64,000 nt of DNA from Pirellulaceae bacterium (GTDB lineage Bacteria > Planctomycetota > Planctomycetia > Pirellulales > Pirellulaceae): the NCBI GenBank assembly GCA_019636375.1, contig JAHBXS010000003.1, positions 62,001-126,000 of the forward strand, written 5' to 3'. Positions within the stretch are counted from its first letter, which is position 1. Every line of letters begins with the position of its first letter. This document shows positions 45,697-54,517 of the stretch, piece after piece. The position numbers and the translations under genes were made by a program. The notes beneath the pieces are model-generated. The model searched no databases and had not been told where the DNA came from. It was given only the letters and a program-made list of their open reading frames with translations.

Positions 45697-45763
45697 AACA
45701 AGGTTCGTTGAAATCGTAACGACTAACCGACAAGCCACTCTTTTTTACAACGGCGCCTCCATT

Positions 45764-46615
45764 ATGAAATCATTTCGACGACTCTCTGCCGCACTCTGTT
45801 TTTTCTGTGTAGTTTCAACCCCTCTGGCAATGAATCACTTGGCCGCACAAGAGCGTGAGGAGAGCAGCCAGGATGCCGACAAGGCAGACGCCGAACCTCC
45901 TGCGAATTGGGCGAAGCTGTTCAGTAGCGAAAAATTCGAATCGACTTCCGGAAAATCGTTGGCCTATCGTCAAATGAACCCATCAACGATCGCTGACGGC
46001 GAGCGTTATCCGCTGGTTTTGTTCTTGCATGGAGCGGGGGAGCGAGGGCAAGACAATCAGGCTCAATTGAAACACGGGCTGCGCGAATTCGCCGCTCGCC
46101 GGGATTCCTTTCCGGCATTCGTCGTGGCACCGCAATGCCCCTCCGGTCAGACCTGGAGTTTGATCAGCCGCAACAGCGACCAACAACGCTTGCCCGCCGA
46201 TCCCTACGAACCGATGAGCCTTTGTCGAGAACTGCTGGATCAGTTGCTCGAAAAATTGCCCATCGATCCTGATCGGGTGTACATCACGGGCCTTTCGATG
46301 GGTGGCTACGGAACGTTTGATGCCGCGACGCGATGGCCAGAATTGTTCGCGGCGGCGGCACCGATTTGCGGTGGTGGCGACGATAGCGCAGTGGCGATGG
46401 AAAAATTGAAGTCGATCCCGTTTTGGATTGTTCACGGAGACAACGATCGTGTGATTCCAGTCGAACGCTCTCGCCAAATGGTGCAAGGACTCAAGCAGGC
46501 GGGAGTTGAACCGATGTATCACGAGCTTCCAGGGGTTGGGCATGACAGTTGGTCGGCGGCGTACAGTAACGAAGCGTTCTTCGAATGGCTATTCGCGCAA
46601 CGGCGGTCTCGGTAG
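45764..46615 (+). CDS. Secreted alpha/beta-hydrolase, prolyl-oligopeptidase/esterase-like
   Basis: The 283-residue protein has a signal peptide (SAALCFFCVVSTPLAMNHLAAQ). An acidic linker and an alpha/beta-hydrolase domain follow. The oxyanion region is LVLFLHGAGERG, the nucleophile elbow GLSMGGYG, the acid in HGDNDRVIP and the base His in GVGHDSW. This is the pattern of phospholipase/carboxylesterase or feruloyl-esterase-like enzymes attached to polysaccharide use in planctomycetes. The substrate is unknown. ATG 45764 gives the signal peptide; an upstream frame reaches 45665. It follows the FAD oxidoreductase by about 70 bases and may share its transcript. Confidence 0.88.
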   Translation: MKSFRRLSAALCFFCVVSTPLAMNHLAAQEREESSQDADKADAEPPANWAKLFSSEKFESTSGKSLAYRQMNPSTIADGERYPLVLFLHGAGERGQDNQAQLKHGLREFAARRDSFPAFVVAPQCPSGQTWSLISRNSDQQRLPADPYEPMSLCRELLDQLLEKLPIDPDRVYITGLSMGGYGTFDAATRWPELFAAAAPICGGGDDSAVAMEKLKSIPFWIVHGDNDRVIPVERSRQMVQGLKQAGVEPMYHELPGVGHDSWSAAYSNEAFFEWLFAQRRSR

Positions 46616-46659
46616 AGCGTGGGTGGTTTCTTCGTTTTTTCAAGCGTCGGCGGTGATTG

Positions 46660-49278
46660 ATGTCTGATATCGTAGAGCCTTCCGAACCGTTGCCGGTTGC
46701 CGACGTTTTGCCAGAACTTCTGGAACAGCTCTCTCGGACTTCTGTCGTCGTGCTGCGGGCACCGCCGGGTGCCGGAAAAACGACGCTCGTGCCGCTGGCT
46801 TTGATGAATTCAAAAACGCTCCCCGGCAAGATCATCATCACTCAGCCCCGGAGATTGGCCGCTCGAGCGACCGCAATGCGACTTTGCAAAATGTCGGATG
46901 TGAAACTCGGACATGAAATCGGATATCAAGTGCGAGGAGATCGCCGCTGGCAACGCGCGACTCAAGTCGTTGCGATGACCACCGGTGTGCTGCTCAGGCG
47001 TTTGTTGAGCGACCCGTTCCTTGACGATTTCGGAGTCGTCATTCTGGATGAATTTCACGAGCGGTCTCTCGAAATGGATTTGACGCTGGGAATGTTGCGA
47101 CGGCTTCAGCAAACGGTTCGTCCAGAATTGCGGGTATTGGTGATGAGTGCCACTCTGGATTGTGGTCCTATCGTGAGCTATCTCGACGGAGCACCGGTGG
47201 TCGAGAGCCAAGGGCGAATGTTCCCCGTCTCGATTCGCTATGCACGGCAACATTCAACGGAGCACCTGGAACGACAAATCGTCGAGGTTTTGCCGAGTGC
47301 ATTATCGGCGACTCCGGGGCATGTGTTGATCTTTTTGCCGGGTGTTGGAGAGATCAAGCGAACGGCGGCAGCCATCGAGGGGGTGGCCACCAAGGCGAAT
47401 TGCCAAATCTTCGAACTTTATGGAGACCTGAGTCCAAACGATCAAGACCGCGTGCTCGCTCCGGGAAAAAGTCGCAAGATCATTTTGGCGACCAACGTCG
47501 CTGAAACGTCTCTCACGATTGATGGAGTAACTGGCGTGATCGATAGCGGTCGAGTCCGCACGATGCGATACGATGCGGCAGTCGGTCTGTCTCGCTTGCA
47601 ATTGGAATCGAACTCGCTGGCGTCAGCCGATCAACGAGCGGGGCGTGCGGGTCGGCAAGCGCCGGGTGTTTGTTTCCGCTTATGGACCGAAGCGATGAAT
47701 CGCGGGCGAGCCGATTTTGATACGCCGGAGATTCTGCGGGGCGATTTGTCAGGGGCGATGTTGCAACTGGCCTCGTTGGGCGAGCAAGACGCGGCGGAGT
47801 TCCCATGGTTGACCGCACCGAGTGAGACCGCAATCGAGACGGCGAAGCGAGTCTTGCGTGGCTTGGGAGCTCTCGACGGTAATCAAATTACCGTGGCCGG
47901 CCATGAATTATTGCGGGTCCCGACGACTCCGCGATTGGCGAAGTTGCTACTCGCGGCACGTGATTTGGGGGTTGGCCAGAGCGGGGCTTTCGCGGCGGCG
48001 TTGTTGAGCGAACGAGACCCGTTTCGAGCGACCGGCCGAGGAGGGGGCGGCAAAAGTCAACCACGCGATCACAGGCGCATGGCGAGTGACTCGGATTTGG
48101 TCGACCGAGTGTCGCGACTGGAAGCGTTCTTTCAAGGCCAAACCGATCCGGACATTCAACCGTCGGCGGCTCAGCAAGTTCTCCGCACGGCCAAGTTGTT
48201 GTGGGATTCTGTCGAGGAATCGAAGACGCCTGATATTGAAGAAAACAAGAACGCCGAGAACTCTCAACTGACGGCGGCCTCCGCATCCACGCAAACCCAA
48301 ACACAAGGCACCGATGCTGACGTGCTGTTGCAGCAAGCGATTGCCGCCGCTTACTGGGACCGCTTGGCGCGGCGACGGCAGATCGGAAGTGACCGAGGGG
48401 TGATGGTCGGGGGGCTGGGAGTCAAACTGGCTCGTACATCGGCGGTCACCGATGCGGAGTATTTTGTTTGTCTCGATGTGGATCAGCGGCCGGGAGATAG
48501 TGAAGTCCGAATGGCGTCGGCCGTTGCGGCCGAGTGGATGCCTTTGGAACTAATGAGTGAACTTGTCGAATACTTTTTTCATCCGAGCCAAAAAAATGTT
48601 CAAGCCCGCCGCCGTGAGTACTTTATGGATTTGGTGATCGACGAGACTCCCGTTCCGGCGACGGACCATCAAGCGATCGCAGAAGTCCTCTATCCGCAGG
48701 TTGTCGCCAATTGGGGGACGGTATTACCCAGTGATGAAGCGGAAGTCGGCGGATTGTTGACCCGGCTGGCCTGCGTTCGGGAATGGTTTCCGGAGGAGGA
48801 TTGGCCTGACTGGAACTTGGAGCGGCTGCATGAAGTTGCCAAACTGATTTGTCTCGGCTGCCGCTCGCTCGCTGATGTCAAGTCGGCGGCTTGGGGTGAC
48901 TATATTCGAGCTTCGTTAAATGAAACTCAGAGGCGGCAACTGGAGACGTTGGCACCGCAGCGGTGGACCGCTCCGAGCGGCAATCAAGTCGCGGTTGCCT
49001 ACGAAGTCGGACGACCTCCGAAAATTTCCGTGCGTTTGCAGGAGCTGTTTGGCTTGCCGGATACGCCTCGGCTGGGTGGAGGGCGAATCCCTTGTTTGTT
49101 GGAATTGCTAGGTCCGAACTATCGTCCGCAGCAACTTACGAGTGACCTTGCCAGTTTCTGGAAAAACACTTATCCCACGGTTCGCAAAGAACTGCAACGC
49201 CGCTATCCCAAACACCATTGGCCCGACGATCCTCTCCAAGCAACCGCCTCTCGCTCCGGCCTCAAACGGGACGCTTAA
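46660..49278 (+). CDS. hrpB: ATP-dependent RNA helicase HrpB
   Basis: DEAH-box helicase of 872 residues. Walker A is RAPPGAGKTTLVPL and motif Ia is TQPRRLAARA. Motif II is DEFH within VILDEFHERSLE, the HrpB-specific variant. Motif III is MSATLD, motif V is ATNVAETSLTIDGV and motif VI is QRAGRAGRQ. The C-terminal HrpB domain follows, ending in WPDDPLQATASRSGLKRD. A low-complexity insertion rich in Gln, Ser and Thr lies near residues 520-550. The function in bacteria is poorly defined and probably RNA metabolism. TTG 46657 directly precedes ATG 46660, the preferred start. The 3' end is about 90 bases from the intron-containing repeat. Confidence 0.94.
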   Translation: MSDIVEPSEPLPVADVLPELLEQLSRTSVVVLRAPPGAGKTTLVPLALMNSKTLPGKIIITQPRRLAARATAMRLCKMSDVKLGHEIGYQVRGDRRWQRATQVVAMTTGVLLRRLLSDPFLDDFGVVILDEFHERSLEMDLTLGMLRRLQQTVRPELRVLVMSATLDCGPIVSYLDGAPVVESQGRMFPVSIRYARQHSTEHLERQIVEVLPSALSATPGHVLIFLPGVGEIKRTAAAIEGVATKANCQIFELYGDLSPNDQDRVLAPGKSRKIILATNVAETSLTIDGVTGVIDSGRVRTMRYDAAVGLSRLQLESNSLASADQRAGRAGRQAPGVCFRLWTEAMNRGRADFDTPEILRGDLSGAMLQLASLGEQDAAEFPWLTAPSETAIETAKRVLRGLGALDGNQITVAGHELLRVPTTPRLAKLLLAARDLGVGQSGAFAAALLSERDPFRATGRGGGGKSQPRDHRRMASDSDLVDRVSRLEAFFQGQTDPDIQPSAAQQVLRTAKLLWDSVEESKTPDIEENKNAENSQLTAASASTQTQTQGTDADVLLQQAIAAAYWDRLARRRQIGSDRGVMVGGLGVKLARTSAVTDAEYFVCLDVDQRPGDSEVRMASAVAAEWMPLELMSELVEYFFHPSQKNVQARRREYFMDLVIDETPVPATDHQAIAEVLYPQVVANWGTVLPSDEAEVGGLLTRLACVREWFPEEDWPDWNLERLHEVAKLICLGCRSLADVKSAAWGDYIRASLNETQRRQLETLAPQRWTAPSGNQVAVAYEVGRPPKISVRLQELFGLPDTPRLGGGRIPCLLELLGPNYRPQQLTSDLASFWKNTYPTVRKELQRRYPKHHWPDDPLQATASRSGLKRDA

Positions 49279-49344
49279 TAGGTAGGGCAGTTTGCAACCG
49301 GGCCGTGAGGAGAAATGGTAAACTATTACTTTCTTAATTTGTAA

Positions 49345-49368
49345 CCGTTCACGGAGTGAACGGCCACG
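49345..49368. repeat. Two-hairpin repeat, left half (3' exon side of intron)
   Basis: CCGTTCAC-GGA-GTGAACGG (49345-49363) is a perfect 8-bp hairpin followed by CCACG, then the intron. Its other half lies at 51382-51403. An uninterrupted relative ends the window at 63967-64000. Confidence 0.85.
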
Positions 49369-51381
49369 ATCGGGGTAGGGAGAGTCAACTGACTCCCCCT
49401 CCCGCCGAACCGTACGTGCGGTTTTCCCGCATACGGCTCTCCACTTGGTAGTTCTCGATAGTTTGGACGAACTGAGCATGAGCCTGCACCAGGCTGTAGA
49501 GCCCAAGCTCAGAGAAGTAGCGGTTTGGCCAGCGGCATGTACGAGGTTGTCGGTCGGGATTGGTGCGGTGGCGTTTCAGAAGGATTCGTCGCAGACGACT
49601 GCGGAGCCAACTGTCATAGTCACCGTAGACATTCCAGAAACAATGGCGAAAGTAGTGAAACCAGCCGCGCATCATCTGATTCAATTGCTTGACGATATCC
49701 TCAAGCGAATCGCCAGATGTGCGTGGAGTTAACTCGCGGACACGATCCATGAATTTCTGTTGGCTTTTGGCTCGCGGAAACCGGAACCGGCCCCGAAATA
49801 CATAACCCAGAAATGCAAAGCTTTGGTCGCGACTATCGACAATCTGGGTCTTGTCCGGATGCAGGGTCAAGCCTGCTTCGCGAACCCATTGCTGGACGAC
49901 TGCCAAAGCTTGTTCCGCTTCAGCTTGCGTCTTGCAGAGGATCACGAAGTCATCCGCATAGCGTACCATCTCATAGCCCTGTTCGGCCATGTGATGATCC
50001 AGCGGATTGAGATACAGGTTGGATAGCATCGGGGAGAGAACCGCGCCTTGCGGGACGCCCGTTTCCGGTGTCCAGCGGCTCAGTTCTGAAACCACTTCTT
50101 GATCGAGGTACATCTTGATCAGTCGCAGGACTGCATGATCCGAAACTTTCTGCTTCACCAACGCGAGCAGTCGGTCTTTGGGGATCGTATCGAAGTAGCC
50201 TTTCAAGTCGGCATCTACCACGAAGACGTTGCCCTCTTCGAGTAATTGCTCGACGCAACGAAGTGCGCCATGACAGCCTCTGCCTCGGCGGAAGCCAAAG
50301 CTGCGAGGATGAAAGGTGTGATCAAAGATCGGTTCCAAGACATCCAGTAACGCGGTTTGAACCACTCGGTCGCGAACGGTAGGAATACCCAACGGGCGGG
50401 TTTCCTTCGTTCCCGGCTTGGGAATCTCCACCCGGCGTACAGGCTGCGGCCGATAGGTTCCGGCTTTCAGTTCCTGTTGCAGTTTGGTGATCTCGGCCAG
50501 AAGTTCGTCGTCGAGTTGTTCTACCGTTTGTCGGTCTACTCCAGCGGCTCCTTGATTGGTAATGACCTTCGAGGCCGCCCATCTCAAGTTTCGCTCACTG
50601 AAGACTTTATCGTACAGCGTGTGCCATTTGCCTCCTCTCACTTTGTTTGCCAAAAGTGTCTTCAACATGCTTTCTGTCCAAACCATCGACGATGCCCATT
50701 GGTCAATGCTCAATGGTTCCGTAGCCGGAGTAGCCCCGAAAGGCACTGTGACTTGCGACGGTTTAAGGTCTTTGGATTGTTTGGTCATACTTGCATCTAC
50801 CTTGCTGCCGCCCTTGGCTCCACCGCGTTTTGCTGCACGGCTTCACGGCTACTATGGCGGCTCTGACTGCTGTTCCTGGTGCTTATCTTCTCGCTACATT
50901 GACGATCAGTCTTTTCGATACCAAGCTGCCTGTTCGTCGCACAGCTTGACCTGGAGTTGGTCGCCCAGTATCTCCGGCTGGGATTGATCACGAGAATCGA
51001 CCCTGGCCAAGAACAGCTCTCCCTTCTTATCGCGTTTAACCTTCCTTCCATTCCGCACTCAACCACCGCATTGCCATTTCCAAACTTCAGCATCAGCGCG
51101 TTACTGCACCCAAAGTTCGTTCGCTGTGTCTATCCTGCGGAAAAGTCGATACAAAGGACTACAGGACGGTTCGTCGCACAGCGAAGGGTTCGGACTTTGC
51201 CAGCTTCCTCCCCGACAGGCTTGGCCGAATCAGTTTCACTTTCGTTACGGACTGGAATTTCTCCTCAGGTTGCTCCTCACCCTCCCTCGCGGGAACGCAA
51301 TTACCACTTTCGAATACAGGGCGGTAACGTTACCCTGGTCAGGACTTTCACCCGACTGATTAAACGCCTTCAAAGGCGCAC
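49369..51381 (-). mobile_element. Group II intron (IIC-like), complete, 2013 bases
   Basis: On the minus strand the intron begins GTGCGCC at 51381 and ends CCCCGAT at 49369 (an AY end). Near the 3' end, domain V reads GAGCCGTATGCGGGAAAACC and its complementary arm (about 49410-49442). A domain VI stem GGAGTCAGTTGACTCTCC follows (about 49382-49400). The open frame for the reverse transcriptase lies in domain IV. The 5' exon ends in a perfect hairpin CTTTTCAC-GGA-GTGAAAAG, as expected for class IIC introns, which insert after stem-loops. Boundaries are fixed by comparison with the apparently intron-free copy at the window end. No target duplication, as expected for retrohoming. Confidence 0.93.
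49385..50788 (-). CDS. ltrA: Group II intron reverse transcriptase/maturase
   Basis: Intron-encoded protein of 467 residues. The palm carries the YADD catalytic motif (277-280). Other RT blocks are TRPLGIPTVRDRVVQ, PRSFGFRRGRGCHGAL and DADLKGYFDTI, then TGVPQGAVLSP and LGLTLHPDKTQ-like GLTLHPDK. The maturase (X) domain follows: FLGYVF, GWFHYFRHCF and RWPNRYFSELGLYSLV. No HNH endonuclease domain is present, in line with class C proteins. The stop lies in domain VI, so the last ~15 codons run through domain V (ENRTYG). ATG 50788 starts the conserved N-terminal region. It should support splicing and mobility of the host intron. Confidence 0.96.
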   Translation of the reverse strand: MTKQSKDLKPSQVTVPFGATPATEPLSIDQWASSMVWTESMLKTLLANKVRGGKWHTLYDKVFSERNLRWAASKVITNQGAAGVDRQTVEQLDDELLAEITKLQQELKAGTYRPQPVRRVEIPKPGTKETRPLGIPTVRDRVVQTALLDVLEPIFDHTFHPRSFGFRRGRGCHGALRCVEQLLEEGNVFVVDADLKGYFDTIPKDRLLALVKQKVSDHAVLRLIKMYLDQEVVSELSRWTPETGVPQGAVLSPMLSNLYLNPLDHHMAEQGYEMVRYADDFVILCKTQAEAEQALAVVQQWVREAGLTLHPDKTQIVDSRDQSFAFLGYVFRGRFRFPRAKSQQKFMDRVRELTPRTSGDSLEDIVKQLNQMMRGWFHYFRHCFWNVYGDYDSWLRSRLRRILLKRHRTNPDRQPRTCRWPNRYFSELGLYSLVQAHAQFVQTIENYQVESRMRENRTYGSAGGGVS

Positions 51382-51403
51382 TAGCTTTTCACTCCGTGAA
51401 AAG
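51382..51403. repeat. Two-hairpin repeat, right half (5' exon side of intron)
   Basis: TAG followed by CTTTTCAC-TCC-GTGAAAAG (hairpin at 51385-51403). It is the 5' exon of the group II intron on the minus strand and the partner of the half at 49345-49368. Confidence 0.85.
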
Positions 51404-51541
51404 GCGGACGCACCGAAGGACTATGCATCAGCGAACCTTTCGGATGTGTGTTTCACCAAATCAGGAATTGGTCATATTCCAACGACCATCCCGTAAACGG
51501 TTACCTTAATTTTCTGAAACAGTTGCGAGTTGCCCGAAACG

Positions 51542-54337
51542 ATGAAACTTTGGACAAGATTAGTTGCGTTGTTACTGCTGGCCACACTACCCAAATTCAT
51601 CTTTGGCCAAGAGTCGGTAGAGCAAAAGTGGCCGCAGTTTGAGGTGCCCGGTGCCGAAAGGGAGATGGGCCTGCTCAATCGGTTACACGAAGCCCATCAC
51701 GAGCGAGCGTTTTCGAATTGCACGTTGTGGGATCGCTGGTTGCCGCACGCAACGTTGTGGGCCAGCGAAACGAAACGCCAGAACGTTCGGCATTCGCTCC
51801 TTCATCGCCGTATCGACGACGAAGGCTACGTTGCCATGCAGCAACATCGCGGGATGGCCCACAGTGACGGGTGGCCCTTTCCGGCTTGGCAACAAAGTAC
51901 GGGACATGGATTTCACTTCTCGATTGATCGTGAAGTCTGGGCCGTTCAGAATTTTGGTTTGAAGCCATTAGCGACTTGGGACGACTGGGGCATCGCAGGA
52001 GCTGATGTTTTAGGAATCGAGCCCCAACGCGGTTTGCAGTTGAAGGGGACCGCCGAGCAAATCCAAATCACGACTCCCTCGTTTCGTTGCGGGACGATTG
52101 TGGCCCCATTTGTGCGAATCGAATGGGCGTTGACGGGTCATCGTCCCGAAACGGAGTACCGCTTGGAGTGGTTATTCGAAGGAGAAAACGAGTGGCCGAG
52201 CGAACGTTTTTTCACCGGACGGATAAATGCACAAGACGCAGAAATGCATTACGTGAATCTGCCGCTTTACCGCCAGCCAGGTTACGGTGGCCTCGTGACG
52301 AATTACCGCCTGACTTTTTTTAACGCGGCGGGGATTCAGGTGGACTTCAAGTCCCTCATCACGGCCATCGACACCCGCCATCCGATCACGAATTCGAATT
52401 ATCTGCGGGGATGTGCTGACTATTTTTGCTGGACGGGAGATGTCGAGTTTTTGCAGGAGAATATTGAGCGGCTGCGGCTGGCAATGCGGTTTGCCTTGGC
52501 AGAGTTTCGCGTTCGCGAGGGGCGGCACGTGTTTGTGCCGTGGGTCGGGCACAATGGCCGCAGCGGAATCGAGATCGACCAAGACGGAAACAAGACGCTC
52601 AAACCTGGCTGGGGAGTGGGCAACAACTATTGGGACTTGTTGCCGTTTGGCGGCCACGATGGTTTGGCAACGATCTATCTCTACGATGCATTGTTGCGGA
52701 TGGCCGAATTGGAAGATGCGATTGAAACGCATTCCGAATGGCAAGTCCCAGTTGTCGAGGGGCTCGAGTCAGCGGGGGCCTTGCGAGATTTGGCGGAAAG
52801 GGTTCGAGCCGATTTTCAGGAGCGTTTTTGGAATCAGGAAACCGAACGGTTTGTCGGTTGGTTGGACGTGGAAGGCAGGGCCTATGATTACGGACTGACG
52901 TTCGTCAATCTGGAAGCGATCGCCTACGGTCTCGCGTCGGATGAACAAGCAACAAAGATTTTCGCGTGGCTTGATGGGGAGCGGATCGTCGAAGGTGACA
53001 CGTCCGTGGGGGCCGACATCTACCACTGGCGGTTTGCCCCGCGAGCGACGACCCGCCGCAACGTGGAGTCTTATGTCTGGGCCTGGAGCGCGCCTGAGTC
53101 GATCGCCTGGGGCGGTCAAGTCCAAGACGGTGGCGCGGTGTTGGGGTTTTCGTACCACGATCTCATGGCGCGAATTAAGGTGCTGGGGGCCGATAACGCT
53201 TGGGCTCGCCTGAAAGAAATTCTCGATTGGTACGAAGAGGTCGAAGCGGCGGGAGGCTATCGGGCCTACTACGCCCAGGCGAACCGAGGCACTTTGCAAG
53301 GAGGCGGCACCGCAGGAGGCTTGGGGCTCGATCAAGAGTTTTTAGAAAGTATCTTGGTGCCGCAAATCATGCTGTACGGTTTCCTCGGTTTCGAACCAAC
53401 TCCCGACGGTTATCGCTTGAGCCCGCAACTTCCCAGCGACTGGAAATCATTGACCGTTCGCAACGTTCAACACCAAAACGAGACGCTGCATATTACGGCA
53501 TACGCCGATGGTCGCGTGGAAATCGAAGAGGTTGGAAACATGCAAGAAGCTGTGAAACAGATCTGGATTCTCGTCGGTCCCAGCGAGCATCCGCCCGGCA
53601 CGCACGAAGTCGCGGCCACCGCTCGGTTACTGAAGTATCTTTTAGAAAATCAATCGGCTGCAAACGTCCAAGTGTCCATCATCGACACGATTGATGATGC
53701 GCTTGTGGAGCAGTCTGAAGTCGCCACGATCGTTTGTTTGGGTGACTTTTTTCCGCCAACACGAATGGAAGATGGCACCGAAGTGCAGGCTCGATTGCAG
53801 CGGTTGATGGATCGCGGTTGCGGCATGTTGTGCTTGCACTTCGCTACGGGAGTCGCGCAAAAGGATGTCGCCGCAGACGGTCATCATCCGCTTCTTGATT
53901 GGATCGGTGGTTATTTCGCCACGGCCTGTGAGCACCACCATTCGGTTGCCAAAATCATGCAGGCCACCATCGAACCCGTCGAGTATGAGCATCCGGTGTT
54001 GAGGGGCTGGCGAACGTTCGAGTTTTACGACGAACCGTATTACAACAACTACTTCGGCCCGCGAGGCCCCGGCCCAGATTTGCAAATTTTCGCTACATCC
54101 CAAATTCCTCCAGAGAATCCGCAGCGTGAAATTGTCGCCTGGGGCATCGAGCGGGAAGATGGAGGGCGTGGTTCGGGGATCGTCATGCCCCACTTTTTCC
54201 GCAGTTGGCGTCACGACGACTTCCGCACCCTCGTCCTCAACGCCACACTCTGGACTGCCCGCTGCGAAATCCCTCATAATGGTGTCGATTCGCTGCTCCC
54301 CGACCTAAAGACTTTCGATCCAGAGGGGGTCGATTAG
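51542..54337 (+). CDS. Secreted six-hairpin glycosidase fused to a ThuA domain
   Basis: The 931-residue protein has a signal peptide (LVALLLLATLPKFIFGQ). The first ~670 residues look like a glycoside hydrolase with an (alpha/alpha)6 toroid: YFCWTGDVEFLQENIERLRLAM, GVGNNYWDLLPFGGHDGLATIYLY, and GLDQEFLESILVPQIMLYGFLGFEPTPDGYRL, a substrate-facing pattern of C-terminal glycosidase regions. From about residue 672 a ThuA-like class I glutamine-amidotransferase fold begins: QIWILVGPSEHPPGTHEVAATARLL, then GYFATACEHHHSV and HPVLRGWRTFEFYDEPYY. These are typical of planctomycete trehalose-utilization-like proteins. The enzyme family is not pinned to one CAZy number. Fusion of the two is unusual. Strand opposite to the intron. 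Confidence 0.8.
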   Translation: MKLWTRLVALLLLATLPKFIFGQESVEQKWPQFEVPGAEREMGLLNRLHEAHHERAFSNCTLWDRWLPHATLWASETKRQNVRHSLLHRRIDDEGYVAMQQHRGMAHSDGWPFPAWQQSTGHGFHFSIDREVWAVQNFGLKPLATWDDWGIAGADVLGIEPQRGLQLKGTAEQIQITTPSFRCGTIVAPFVRIEWALTGHRPETEYRLEWLFEGENEWPSERFFTGRINAQDAEMHYVNLPLYRQPGYGGLVTNYRLTFFNAAGIQVDFKSLITAIDTRHPITNSNYLRGCADYFCWTGDVEFLQENIERLRLAMRFALAEFRVREGRHVFVPWVGHNGRSGIEIDQDGNKTLKPGWGVGNNYWDLLPFGGHDGLATIYLYDALLRMAELEDAIETHSEWQVPVVEGLESAGALRDLAERVRADFQERFWNQETERFVGWLDVEGRAYDYGLTFVNLEAIAYGLASDEQATKIFAWLDGERIVEGDTSVGADIYHWRFAPRATTRRNVESYVWAWSAPESIAWGGQVQDGGAVLGFSYHDLMARIKVLGADNAWARLKEILDWYEEVEAAGGYRAYYAQANRGTLQGGGTAGGLGLDQEFLESILVPQIMLYGFLGFEPTPDGYRLSPQLPSDWKSLTVRNVQHQNETLHITAYADGRVEIEEVGNMQEAVKQIWILVGPSEHPPGTHEVAATARLLKYLLENQSAANVQVSIIDTIDDALVEQSEVATIVCLGDFFPPTRMEDGTEVQARLQRLMDRGCGMLCLHFATGVAQKDVAADGHHPLLDWIGGYFATACEHHHSVAKIMQATIEPVEYEHPVLRGWRTFEFYDEPYYNNYFGPRGPGPDLQIFATSQIPPENPQREIVAWGIEREDGGRGSGIVMPHFFRSWRHDDFRTLVLNATLWTARCEIPHNGVDSLLPDLKTFDPEGVD

Positions 54338-54507
54338 CGAAACTCCATTCCTCTGAGAAATCGTGTTGTGGCAGACATCTCAGAAACCAAGCCTTGTCAA
54401 GGCACTACGATTTTCAGTGGCTACCGGATCGACTCAAAGTGAACATGGTGAACGTTCGGAAAAGGCGATCTTACTTACAATTTGATCGGTTTATCCGACC
54501 ACAATGA

Positions 54508-54517
54508 CATGGGTTGG
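54508..54517. repeat. Target-site duplication, left copy of the ISAs1 element
   Basis: CATGGGTTGG, identical to the copy at 55737-55746 on the other side of the element. Confidence 0.9.

Noticed and set aside
50556..51496. Plus-strand frames of 98-179 codons across the intron
   Set aside because: They are antisense to intron RNA and the maturase gene, typical spurious frames in structured introns.
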